From: Gnetum montanum
Lineage: Eukaryota > Streptophyta > Gnetopsida > Gnetales > Gnetaceae
Direction: 5' to 3'
Assembly (NCBI GenBank): GCA_015680685.1
Contig: MNCI01000852.1
Location: forward strand, 474,640-538,639
DNA: 64,000 nucleotides
A model generated the notes under the pieces. The model searched no databases. It was not told the DNA's origin and worked only from the letters and a program-made list of their open reading frames with translations. The translations under genes were made by a program, and so were the position numbers. Below, piece after piece: positions 34,481 through 46,353 of the stretch. The stretch's first letter is position 1. Every line of letters begins with the position of its first letter.

Positions 34481-36999
34481 ATGTCTTCTTCTCATAAGCG
34501 AGATGAATCCAACCCACCAGTGCCACAAGAATGTCAGGTGGTCTACATGCATCCAAATGAATATGTACTCGACTTCACCTTCATCCTACATCAGGATGAA
34601 CATTCATGATGGTGGGACATGGAAGGCAACATCATACTATCACCTGACCAATCGGCTCTTGGAATGCTGTTTTACAATCTTGCCAGACTAGGCATTCAGG
34701 ACCGTGGTATGGAGTACGTCATGGAGGACCATGACTACTGGGACTATTGTCCCATTGAGGCCCAACATGTCTGAGACCAACAGCAAGCAGAACGGTATGA
34801 ACACATGAAGGGGAAATAGTTTAGTAACCCCTTATTCTTGCAAGGGCTACAGGACGATGGGAAGCCTATCTTTCATGATTCCCATTCGACCGAACTTCCT
34901 TTGGGGCATCAGATTATTTAGTCCATCATCTAGAATAAGCAATCAAGTGACCGATACCCCCAGGAGGATGGAGGGTCACGTAGGAGAGGTCATAGCACAA
35001 GTAAGGATGGGCAGGAAGATCAAGGCCACCATTAGAGTAGAGGGGGAGATTGACATTGGAGCAGTGGCGACTCCTCTCCTTCTTCTCCATCCTCTTACTC
35101 CCCTCTGCCTTCATCCAGTTTAGACTCTGATCATAACTATGGTAGAAAGGAGTGAAGTGATGGTGATCATAAGGACCGAAGGGAATGATGTGAGGAAGCG
35201 TATGACCAATCGTGCAAGGCTCACCATCATGAAAGGAGAGGCAGCTGAAATCATCATATACATCATGGTCCTCAATAGGACTATGACTCAGATGAACAAT
35301 TGTTGGCTACTTGAAGCATGCTTCATATCGTTGAGGCAGTTTAGATACCTAACAGGCACTTGAAGGATAGCCGGATCAAACGCATTAACATGAACAACAT
35401 CCCCAGATTTGAAGGGGGTTACAATTGTGATTCACAAACTCACTTGCAAGCATTTCATGATGCTTGCACCCTACAGAACATCGACAAAGATTGGAAAAAG
35501 CTTAAGTTGTTCCCTTGCACACTCATCAAAGAAGTAGAAAGTTGGTAATAGTCTTTGGAACCAGAATCAATTAGGAGATGGAGTACGATGCTAGAGATCT
35601 TCAATGACAAGTATCAAACTTACTCCAGAGTGACGAATCTGAGATGTCAAATCCAAGGTTGGAAACAAGGTAATCATGAGCCCTTGGATGCAGCCATGAG
35701 AAAATACTATTCATTATTACATCAGTGCCCTGGTCATGGCTACTCTCAGCAAACACAACTTCATCATATCATTGATGGGCTCTTCTTTAAAACTAGAAAG
35801 ACCCTTGGTGTGTATGCCCAGGGATGACTATCAGAACTAAGGGCCCATCAATTGCAGCACCTCATTGAGCAAGTGGCTAAAGAAGAGGGGGAACTCAAAA
35901 AGAATGAGAGTGCAGAGGAGTTTAATCAGGATCCCTCCATCAGAAAGAGGGAGGTTTGATTCTGTGAAGAGGAGGAGGAATTACCACTGGATGTAGCGGT
36001 GAACCGAAAAATCTTGCCCTTACAGAAATTTGCCTCTGAGATATCGACAAAGGTTGACAAGACGTGGAACTCTCTGGACAAAAAATTTCAAAGTGTTATG
36101 AAAATTGTAGAGGAGTCCAGAGAGCGAGGTAATGATCGTGATTAGTGTAGGAAGAAGGAAGCTAAACATGCCCACCATAAGGGTAAGGGCAAAGTTGCTG
36201 TAGCAGAACAAGTTGCAGACTTTGATACAGAGGAAGATAACAAATGTGACATATGGTAATATAAACATCCTAAGGGGTGTTGTCCCGTGGTGTCACATCT
36301 AGAAGAGTCTGGGGTGTATGCGTTGAATCCTCACTTGGCAAAGAGGCAAACACCCCAAAGGGTGCCTTACCCACAAGGCAATCCCAGGTAGTTCCACTAG
36401 TAGCAAGGATATTATCCAAGTGGAGTGCCACCACAACCTTATGAATACTTTCAGTAGTGGCAGCATCCACAAGCATAGGGGATGCCACCTCCAAGGCAGT
36501 AGTACCCTTACCGATAGCCAGATCCCTATGGGTACTACGTTCAGCAACTAGTCTCTCCAGGAGACTCTTTTAGTCATGCAACCTTTCAAAATTACTACCA
36601 CCTCCCGAAATATTTCCGACCATAATCTCCATCACCCAAGGGGAAAGCCCACATCTTTACTATCCTCCATCACCTTCTCCTACCATCCCTACTCCACAAT
36701 ATCCCACTCAACTACCACATGCTCCACCTATGCAGGGGGAAATCCCACCATAGCCATAGCAACACAACGCTACGAGGGCTATCAACCTACAACTGGCTCC
36801 TCAACCGAGTGGACCATAAGTTAAGCCAGGGAAACATCCCTTCTTCTGGCCCAATAACTTAAGCACATCCTCACACACACCTGTGGCTAGTGCCTCTGAA
36901 CCTCAAACCACCTCCACTATTCCACTCTTCGAGTAGCCTTCAAACCAAATGTCCTCCAATGTACAAACAGTCATGCTCACACACGTAGTGACCAACTGA
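34481..36999 (+). pseudogene. El-5 gag
   Basis: It starts at MSSSHKRDE (34481), homologous to the El-8 gag start MASSHEI. Conserved pieces are HPNEYVLDFTFILHQDE (34545-34600), the arginine/serine-rich region (34960-35330), FEGGYNCDSQTHLQAFHDACTLQNIDKDW (35410-35500), PESIRRWSTMLEIFNDKYQTYSRV (35557-35640), YYSLLHQCPGHGYS (35705-35755) and a damaged zinc knuckle (CDIW-YKHPKGCC, about 36245-36285). The proline/glutamine-rich tail ends at a TGA (36997-36999). Several TGA/TAG stops and indels interrupt it. Confidence 0.85.
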
Positions 37000-37488
37000 A
37001 TAAAGGTAGGTTATCTTCCCAAAAAATTAACTGATCCATGGAGCCCCCTCATTTATCTTTAGGTGGCAAGAAATGAGCCATGTAAAGCCCTTCTGGATTC
37101 GGGGTCAGGAGTTAACTTGATTTCACATGACATGTACAAGAATTGGAACTTTCCCCCATTAAAGAAGAGCAACATTTGGCTCGAATTGACAGACCAATCC
37201 ATTACTATTCCCTTGGGATTGGTGGAGGACATTGTGACCACCATTTGTGAGTGGGCCTATCTTACTGATTTCCTTGTCATTCATGTTGAGAATTGCAAGG
37301 GGAATTTTCTAATCATAATGGGAAGAGCCTGGTTGAGCATGGTGGATGTAGGACTAGGACTCCGAGATCTTTCTCTTGAAATTTTAAAGGAAAATCCTTT
37401 TGGAAAGATTGAGAAGAAGCACGTTCCATGCATCGCGTACAGTGACTCTAGGTGCAACTATGTGCAGCAGCTGTGGTCCACGAAGTGA
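37000..37488 (+). pseudogene. El-5 aspartic protease
   Basis: It follows gag in frame after the TGA. The active site is ALLDSGSGVNLIS (DSG, about 37086-37124), with a downstream FLIIMGRAWLS flap/ILG-type motif (about 37300-37335). A TAG near 37057 precedes the domain. In the intact element it would process gag-pol. The same protein, without that stop, occurs in El-8. Confidence 0.88.
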
Positions 37489-38840
37489 ACATTTATTCAA
37501 GCATGCAGTCGATGTACTGAGGAATCGCAAGTCCAACAATGCTTGTACGCAGTAGCCACAACTCAAGAAGGCACCCAATGGCTGATCGCTGATCCTGCTA
37601 GCAGCACTCTATGCATGGAACCATCTGAGGAGCTTGTACGCACCTACATAGAAAGCATGGATCATTTGGAAGAGGTTCATCAACAAGTATCCACTGTTGA
37701 TGACCATGATGATTGGGGAAAGTTGCAAATCCCTAAAAGTTTCAAACAAGAGCCCTTGGAACTCAAACCCTTACAGGCCCACCTAGAATATGCATTTTTG
37801 CAAAATGGGAAACTGGTAATTATCAATGCCACCCTTGCTTTGAACAAAAGAAGAAATTGCTTAAGGTGGTGAACAAATGGGATGCTTTTTTTGCATGTTT
37901 GTATCCTGAATTAACAGGAGTTGATACCAGGGTTTGCCAACATTGGATTTATATTGACCCCTCCATGAAGCCACGAAGACAACCACAAAGGTGATTGAAC
38001 CCCAAATTGAAGCAGGTCATCAAAGATGAAATCGAGTAGTTGCTAAAATCAGGGTTCATCTATCCCATTGCCAATAGCGAATGGGTCAGTCCACTCGTTA
38101 TTGTGCCAAACAAGGATGGCAAATGGAGGGTCTGTATAGATTTTCGATTACTCAACATGGCTACCTTCAAAGATCACTTCCCGCTCCCATTTGTCGACCA
38201 AGTGTTGGATACCATTGCGGGGCATCGTTATTACAACTTTTTGGATGGTTATAGTGGCTATAACCAAATCCAAATTGCACCAGAGGACCAAGCTAAGAAA
38301 ACCTTCACAAGTCCCTGGGGGACCTTTGCATACAAAAAGATGCCTTTTGGCCTATGTAATGCACCTGCCACTTTCCAACGCCTTATCCTCAACATCTTCC
38401 AGCAGCAAATTAGCAATGGGATAGAAGTCTTCATGGATGACTTCTCTACCTATGGGGCCACGTTCGATCAAGCCGTAGACCACCTTGAGCAAGTTTTGAA
38501 AAGATGTATGGACACTAACCTATGGCTCAACTGGCAGAAAAGCCACTTAATGGTACAGGAGGGCATTGTGCTGGGGCACCGTATTTCACAGACAGGGATT
38601 AGCATGAATCCTAACAAAATCAGGGTCATCCAAGGAATTACCAACTGTAAAAGATGTTTGGTCATTCCTTGGCCACACTAGTTACTACCGGCGCTTCATC
38701 AAAAATTTCTCAAAGATCGCCAAGCCATTGGTAGAACTCACGAAGAGAGATGCTTTGTTCATCTAGACTAGGGAATGTGAATCCACATTTCAAACGCTTA
38801 AATAGAAACTCGTAGAGACTCCAGTTCTACGGGCACCTGA
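37489..38840 (+). pseudogene. El-5 reverse transcriptase
   Basis: The connector (37543-37872, LELKPLQAHLEYAFL) leads into RT after a one-base frame change near 37855. RT motifs are SEWVSPLVIVPNKDGKWRVC (38070-38135), DFRLLNMATFKDHFPLPFVDQ, YYNFLDGYSGYNQI (38228-38270), KMPFGLCNAPATFQR (38337-38382) and the catalytic VFMDDFSTYG (38430-38459). The palm residues D...DD are present. After 38640 the frame shifts ([12 protein letters not shown] replaces the expected thumb/VRSFLGH region, which resumes in another frame). Confidence 0.92.
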
Positions 38841-39300
38841 TTAGTCTAGGCCATTCCACATCATGACAGATGCATTCAATTATGCATTGGGAGCCATGCT
38901 TACACAGTGGGATAATAAAAAATGCCCATACTATATTCACTGTGCAAGCTGTAGCATTGTGGGTGCTTAGCTTAACTACGCCACCGCCGAAAAAAAGTTG
39001 ATGGTGGTGGTGTTCACCTTGGAAAAATTTTGACACTATGTGCTTAGGTACAAGGTGTTCATGCATACCGATCACAGTGCCATCTGGTTCCTGATGAACA
39101 AGCCAACAATAAATCCCTATATCATATGGTGGCTAGTGATTCTTCAAGAATTTGACCTCACTATGTTAGATTAGAAGGGAATCGAGAATGTGGTTGCTAA
39201 CCACTTGTCTCGGTTGCAATGGGATGACACAGAAGAGGAGGAGCCCCTCTTTGACCAAATTCCTGATAAACTTCTCTTCGTGGGAGCGGTCGATTTGCAG
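38841..39300 (+). pseudogene. El-5 RNase H
   Basis: TDAFNYALGAMLTQ (about 38867-38910) carries the first Asp. ATAEKKLMVVVFTLEKF (38980-39030) has the Glu. HTDHSAIWFLMNKP (39063-39105) has the next Asp. ENVVANHLSRL (39184-39217) closes the domain. It is interrupted by TAG/TGA stops at W/Q/R codons. Confidence 0.85.
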
Positions 39301-40524
39301 GTGCCCAAGGAATCACCTTAGTTCAGCCACATCCTCACCTATCTCACAACTCAAGAATTGCCAAAGAAGTGGAACCATAAGTAGAAACAATAGTTTCTCC
39401 ATACGGCTAAGCGCTTCATGGAAATCAATGGTCACCTTTACAAGATGTGCACAGATGGCTTGGTTCGATGGTGTGTCCTTGATGATGATACACTGCGCAT
39501 CCTCCAAGATGCTCACGAGGGCCCTTGTGGGGGCCACTATGTTGGATGACACACAACCATTAAAATCCTACTTGCAGGATATTACTAGCCCACAATCTTC
39601 AGGGACACACAATGGTTTGCCCGCTCTTGTGAATGATGCCAGAGAGACGGTGGGATGACTGCACGATTGGAGGGACCTCAATAGTGGATCTAACCACTGG
39701 AGCCCTTCGACATCTAGGGCATCAACTTCATGGGTCCCATCACACCCCTATCCAATGGGAAGGCATATATCATTGTTGTTGTGGACTACTACACAAAGTG
39801 GACGAAGGTGGTAGCCATCGTTGACTATTCCTCCAACATAGCTACACTATTTTTCCAATAGCAAATCGTCAACAGGTTTGGAGTGCCACGTGCACTCATC
39901 TCAGATAATGGAATGCATTTCACAGGTGTCACCTTTCGTAAACTCATGCAACACTTGGGGGTTAGCCATAAATTTACAACGCCTTATCACCCCCAAGCCA
40001 ATGGGCAGGCCGAATTCACCAATAGGGAGATCACCAAAATCCTCACTCAAACCATCAGTAAATATAGCAGGGATTGGAGCACCAAACTTAACAATGCCCT
40101 CTAGGCCTATCGCTCCACTTGGAAACTTCCTATAGGTTACTCTCCCTATGAGTTAGTGTACGGTAAGCTACCAAAACTCCTAATCCAAGCAAAAATCTAA
40201 ACACTATCCATAACCAGTGACTTAGGTCTTGACCTACCACTAGCACAATGCGAACAACTTATCAACCTAAGTGTGCTAGATGAGAATCGATTAGTCTCCC
40301 TGTCTTCAAATGAGATCCACAAGGCCTACAATAAAAAACGTCATGATTTTAGGATTCAGAAGGTAACCTTTAGATGTGGAGACAAGGTGCTTTATTGGAA
40401 CCCCACACACGTACCACAACTAACCAAGTTTCAAATGCTGTGGAAGGGACCTTACATTGTCTCCGAAACCTTTCCATCTGGGGCCTTACTTATACACAAA
40501 CCTAAGGACCCCACTAGAATGTAG
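39301..40524 (+). pseudogene. El-5 integrase
   Basis: The zinc-binding part is DAHEGPCGGHY (39508-39541) and a CE-CQRDG pair (39625-39653). The catalytic core runs from GINFMGP (about 39717-39740), through IVVVDYYTKW, LISDNGMHFTG (39895-39927) and HPQANGQAE (39984-40014). The C-terminal part has FRCGDKVLYWNP and a KGPYIVSETFPSGALLI stretch (40366-40500). The first core Asp position reads AAC (Asn); the second Asp and the Glu are intact. Stops are scattered. The carboxy end at about 40524 is followed by non-coding sequence. Confidence 0.9.
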
Positions 40525-42180
40525 TTGGTCAATCGACAATAATAAAACCTTTCCATGAACTCCACCTAACTAGTGCTACCGCCTCATCGTCACCAGGATA
40601 GCCTCGTTCCATTTTTCGTGTCTTCTCCTTTTTGCCCATTTGTGGGGGAGACTATCCTCCATGTTAGTTCATTCTACCAAGCTTCCCATTATTTTTGAAA
40701 TTTTTTGTTTTTCAGCATTATTTGTACGTTTGCCAATTCTTACTAACTTTTCCTTTCTTTAATTACTTTTCCATTTCTTTGTCGATTATTTATGCATGTG
40801 TGTGTGTTTAATTTTCAATTGGTTGCTAATAAGTTGTCTTATTATCATTAGGCGTCTGGCACAGATGGTTTTCATTGCGGTGGGTCGCGTGAAATGGTCC
40901 ACCTAGTTTATCTCGCTCCCACCCTTACATTGTTGTTCTTGGACTTTACATCTATTTTCATCTCATAAAATTGGCAGTGAGTCCATGTCATCCACCCATT
41001 CACCCACTCCATGGTTTTCCTTTCCTTGGAAACATGCCACCCCTTCACTTAAACACATTTTAATTAATGTGTGACTTTTGTAGTTCCTAGACTCAGGGAT
41101 GACTCAATGGTTTGAATTGGGTGTGACTTCAAAGGGAATGCAACATTCGTTATCCTCTTCTATTCCCTGGGTTGCCAATGTGTCCTTACAGATTTCTTAC
41201 CACTCCATGTTCTTCTTTACAAGGAAGCTCCTGGGCAATTCGACCTTGCATGGTGTGGTCCTCATTGCAAAAATTCAAAAAGAAAAAAAAAACAAAACCA
41301 AAATGAGGATTCAAAGCACACCCCTTGGTCAAATACATGCAACCAAGCATGGATCTTTGCATGGTGTGGTTCCCACGAAATAACAAGAAAATAAAAAATA
41401 AAATCATAAATTTGTGGGAATTCAAAGCACACCCCTTAGACTGCCTCTCACGGGCCACCAGCACTAGTTATGGGGCTAGCTTGTCCCCTCTAAATTAATC
41501 CCATTTCACTTCCTTCCTCTCATGCTTATTGGAGTGGTGGTTCTCTATGGGGAAACTCTTATATACTTGGTGGATGGATGAGGCTTTGCATGTTGCAGCG
41601 ATGTCACTATATGTGGTTGGTTTTGGGTCTGAACTCAGGAAAGGTCCTACAAGGTCACTTAACCACAACTTCACATGGGGTTTCATGTGACCAATGATTG
41701 GAATTCCAATTCTCTCTCTCTCTCTTCATCCATTTCTCTCCATAACTCACCTCACTACCCATCTTATGTTTTGAAATTTTGTCATGATTTCCATGAACTT
41801 CTCATGCCTTGGCAGGTTCTCATGGATGGAAGTATTAACCTGCGATCACCATTTCTTAACCTCGCGGCCCATGGACTCCGGTGTTGAGGATATGCAAGGG
41901 CTACTAAGGCTACCGCCTACTATGGGGAGGACCCACTTGCATATTCCTAGTTCCACTTGTTAGCCTCCCATCCTTTTGATTTCGTTGGTTGATTGTTTTC
42001 ATGATATCCATTGCTCGATTTCTTCTCCATGAAGTTCTTTTTTCCCATGTTCTCCTACCTTTGACTCTTTTTCTAGCCAGGTTTACCTTCCTCTTGCCCT
42101 CAGCCATGTTCCCGGTCTCTCAAGCTCTTCAAGTGCCCCAATTTGACATTTTGAATTGATTTTTTAGGCTTTCTTTTTTT
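40525..42180 (+). other. El-5 non-coding spacer between pol and the ORF2 promoter
   Basis: No credible coding frame. It holds a PPT-like TTTGTGGGGGAGAC (40640-40653; counterpart in El-8 at 61558) and a block repeated two to three times (TTGCATGGTGTGGT and TTCAAAGCACACCCCTT at 41248-41332 and 41355-41440; single in El-8 at 62200-62292). It also holds the motif TATGGGGAGGACCCACTTGC (41920-41939), conserved in El-2, El-3 and El-8. Confidence 0.7.
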
Positions 42181-42480
42181 GGGTCAACGTTGGTCAACGA
42201 GTGTGACCCCTTGCATATATGGGGTTGCGTATATGTAGCTCCCTATGTATACATGGCCGTGTATACGTGGCCCTGTTGACGTAGCACAAAAACCTTATAT
42301 ATACCCCCGTTGTGCATAATACTTAGCTCATTCCGCACAAAAATTGGGGGGAGATTTTTCATTTTTTCTACCTCAACTCCTCTTCCAAGCACTTATGTTG
42401 TCCACCACACGTCCTAACCTACCTATCCTTCCCCTCTTTAGCAACCGGAGGTATGCTCTCAGTTGTGGGGGATTGAGGCC
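42181..42480 (+). promoter_or_regulatory. Internal promoter and leader for El-5 ORF2
   Basis: Motifs TGCATATATGGGG, TATACATGGCC and TATACGTGG, then TGGCCCTGTTGACG (42268-42281), precede a TATA box (CTTATATATACC, about 42294-42305). TGGCCCTGTCGACG occurs in this element's LTR U3 (33485-33498), one base different. The leader GGGGGGAGATTTTTCATTTT (42347-42366) and the PPT-like AGTTGTGGGGGATTG (42461-42475) follow. CCGGAG-GTATGC near 42445-42456 could be a 5' splice site. Confidence 0.6.
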
Positions 42481-44715
42481 TATTAGACATTAATTCATTA
42501 ATTAATTAATTGATTAAGACCTTGCACCTCTTAAGGGAAGAAACAAAAATAATAGTTTAAACTCCAACTTATCCCTTATTATTTTTGGTTCTAACCCATC
42601 AACTAAGACTCCGGGGGATTTAATGGGATGCACGTGCTAGCATCATAACTTAGTCAAATTGAGAAAGTGTATGAGGGCCATTTTGAGTAGCTTGTGCACA
42701 ATCTAATTAGTGGTTATGTTCGATTGTAGATGACACCGAAACCAAGGCATCCAAGGGAAGAAGGACCATCACAGCCTAGGGACAAGCATCCACGAATGGG
42801 AAGAGGACAAGGTGTGCAGCACCTAGAGCATGTGGAGGACTCTCATGAAAATGACCCCCTCCACGAAGGACCTAATGTGGAATCTATCCATCAAATTCCT
42901 GAAGAGGAGATTCCTAGTGAGCAATTGCAAGGGGATGAAACTCCAAGGATAGCGCCACAGCTTGAGGTCACCCTAACCCAAGCATGTCTTAATGCTATCA
43001 AGCCATGAGAAGTGCAACGAATGGTCCTACAAGAGTTAAACTTTGGACCATTTCTCGAGAATGCACCAAAAGATGTGAAGCTTCAATTACAAAATTCTCC
43101 TATGTGGCCAGTCATCACAACTAGTGGTGAATGGTACTTAGAAGAGACCTATCTCTTCTAGACAAATCGGCAACCTGGGTCTAGAGTAAGAATTAAGGAC
43201 ATCTTGGAAGATCGGTACGATTGCTGACCCATGATTGCTAGCAACCCCAAAGCTTGTCTTGGTATGCTTGGAAGATGGCGAAGGAGTGACAGTCCTGGTG
43301 ATGCAGCACCAAGGACAAGAGGTGACGGCTGAAGTGGTTGCTGACACGATTGCTACAACCCTCAACACATTGGTGGCACCAGTACTAGACATACATGGAC
43401 TCAAAGATGTATAGGCATTCGTTGGGAGTTCACGTAGCAGGATCAATCCAGCCCAACATGAAGAACTGTTGGATCGACTAGTGGGAACTAGGCAACTGCT
43501 TCTAGATGTCTTCAACCTTCTAGACAACATCACTGCAACCCAGTCGAAGCTGCTCTTGGAAGGGCAACTTGAAGCTACTCAAGCTAATTATCAGCGCTTG
43601 GCAATAGAAGTTGCTCAATTAAGAATCCAACTTTCCGATCTAGCTCTCCTCAACCATGAGCTCACTAGAGATGAAGCTTTTTAACAACTTTAGGTCAAAC
43701 TTCAAATAGTTGAGGATGAGTGAGAGTCGATGATCCTTGATAAGTCCTTGGTAGAAACTCATGCATATCATTTAAATAAGGACTTGATAGAGGTTCACGA
43801 GGAGAACATTAGGTTGACTGTGGAGGTTCATCACCTGCGCAATTTTGGTGTTGAAAACGAACACATGAAAAGCTTTATTCACCAACAGCAAGAAGAGCTA
43901 GCCAGGATGAATGCTAATGCGAGGAGGTTGGCCACTGAAAATCAAAATCTATCTATGGAGGAGGTTCAAGCCTTGCAACAGAAATCAACCATTGAAATCG
44001 CCACTTGTAAGAACAAAGCCCTTAAGTTTGAAAAAGTTAAGAATCATTACAGGGACCAAGTGGGATTACAAAAGGAAGTGAATGAGAAACAGATTTAAGT
44101 CGCAAAGGCTAAGATGAACCAAGCGCTCCAGTAGCTCCGAGAAGAAGGCGAGGTATGGCAACCTATCTTTAATGAGTTGAATGCCTACAACTAGGCTAAG
44201 ATCCACCTCAAGGAACTGTAGATTGAAGAAATGACAAAATACATGGAGTTGGCCAACCTTTGCTATGTAAATATGGCTATGCTAATAGCTAGGAGATTGC
44301 GGTTTGAATTGGAAAAGCAAGTGGCTGCCTCGTATTCTTTATACGAGGGAGAGTTCCAAGCGCACAAGGTGACAAAACAAAAATTGGAGATAGCAAATGT
44401 GGAATTCCAAGTTCTCTACATGCGTTTTGAAGGACAATGTGTGATCACGGAGAACTTGGCCTGTTGAATGAATGACTACCAGTAGCTACAAACATCAATT
44501 CAAGCATTTGACACAAAAATAGTTCATAGCCTGGTTCATCAATCTCAAAGAACTCTTCCCTGTGCTACCGTGCCCTTGGGAGGTTCCAATCCCAGCACAC
44601 ATTGGTGAAGTTGTCTGGACAATGAAAAATCCTATAAGCAAGGAAGAAAAAATGAGGGCCCTCTTGGAGGCTTTCCAGTTGCCTCCAGAAGTTGTAGTTG
44701 TTGCAGGGTAGCCAT

Positions 44716-46339
44716 TATACTGACCTAAATTGTCGATATAAGTCTGGAAGGGAAATAGACACCGAGGGATCATCGGGTAGCCACAGTTGATCCTTCCTTC
44801 ACCTAAGGGCAAGCTGGAAAAGTAAACGAAGGTATAGTGTCTTGGCTGGTCTGCATGCAAATCAGCTAAGGACTTCCCCGAGCGTAAGCTACGGCTAGCA
44901 TTGGGGTTATCGTAAACGGGATGTAAACAGAATGCAAACAACGATACAAAATGTAAATAGAGCATATTGAATTATAAATAAAGCATAAACAGAGCTATAT
45001 TGTAAAAAAAGAATAAACCAAAGTAAATAATGTAGATGGAAGGAAATAATGAAACTATATTATATTGTTTTTAGAAAAATGTGCATTACTCAAAGCATAG
45101 TTGCACACGTGTGGATGACAAGTCAAACGCCTAGCCCTGGGATGATATGATGTGATGATGCGATGATGTGATGTGATGAACGTGAGAAATGCTTGGATGC
45201 CACTAGTCAGGTGTGCCAAGCACCCAAGGATTGCAGGTTCTCTTCTCTATCAAAATTTCCAATCTCTCTAATTTTTTCCTCCTAGTTTATGTGAATTGAT
45301 AGGGTATTTATAGGGTTGGGCCGAGCTCGGGCATGAAATCCAAGAATGGAATCAACAGCTGTGAGATGAGAGAAAAGCAGATCTAGTGACATGTGTCCCA
45401 TGGATAGTTGGCACGGGTTGGATGTGTGTTGGATAGTTGCATTCTTTGACCAGGTTCAATGTATCTGTGTTGGATAGTTATGCACAAGTTGGATGTGTGT
45501 TGGATAGTTTCATTCTTTGACCAGGTTCAATGTATCTGTGTTGGATAGTTGTGCATGAGTTGGATGTGTGTTGGCAAGCTACATTCTTGACCAGGTACAT
45601 TGCATTTTACAATTTATGGGTTATTCAAGCCCATGAAAGTACATTTAATTTAGACCATGAGGGCTTTACATGCCCACAAATGGGGATTTATAATGAAATG
45701 TACAACAAGAGAAATTTGATTACCCAACGTGACCTGCAGTGTGACTTGCAATGTGACCTCCAAAACTTGCAATTTTGAGTTGAAATCTAGAATTTCTAAA
45801 GGCTGGGACCCATAGTTATCAATAGTAGACCCTGAGGATGACTTACACGCTTGAAATCAAGTTATTTTGGCTCAGTTTTGGGGCTCTAAAAGTTGGTGAC
45901 GCTGATCCTTACGTTGTGCAACGTCTGAAAAAGTAACCCCAGCTTCACCAAGTCAAAATGGCATATTTGAGGCCCAAATCTTGATTTTCTAGAGGCTGGG
46001 AGCTTGTGGGGACCTTGGTGAAGGTCATGGGGGGTCCTTGTGCTCGATTTCGGCTTGGTTTGACTCAATTTTGGGGCTCCAAAAGTTGATGACGCCGATC
46101 CTTATGTTGTGCAGCGTCTGAAAAAGTAACCAAAGTGTACTTAGCCAAAACCAAACATTTTGAACCCAAACTTTTGATTTTGGATGCTGGAAGTTGGCGT
46201 AGTTGCTTGTTGAATCATGGGCCATCAAGGGCTATTTTGGAGGCCTCCAAGTTTGGTCACGTTATACTCATGTTGGGTAGTAGCATGACTTAGCTTGATT
46301 TTTGTCTAAAAGTGCTAGGCCAAAATTAGTGGTGTTTCA
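44716..46339 (-). repeat. El-6 3' LTR (about 1624 bp)
   Basis: On the minus strand it begins TGAAACACCACTAATTTTG. It contains two to three units of about 68 bp (GTTGGATAGTTGC..TTTGACCAGGTTCAATG, 45412-45600), a GATGATGTGATGTGATG microsatellite-like tract (45140-45180), and a repeated GACGCTGATCCTTACG..GTGCA block (45898 and 46090). The terminal bases at the left end (TATACTGACC) are not a clean TG/CA pair. Confidence 0.88.
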
Positions 46340-46353
46340 TTGGCCCCTCTTTA
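46340..46353 (-). other. El-6 polypurine tract
   Basis: Minus strand TAAAGAGGGGCCAA lies just before the TGAAACACC start of the 3' LTR. Confidence 0.7.
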
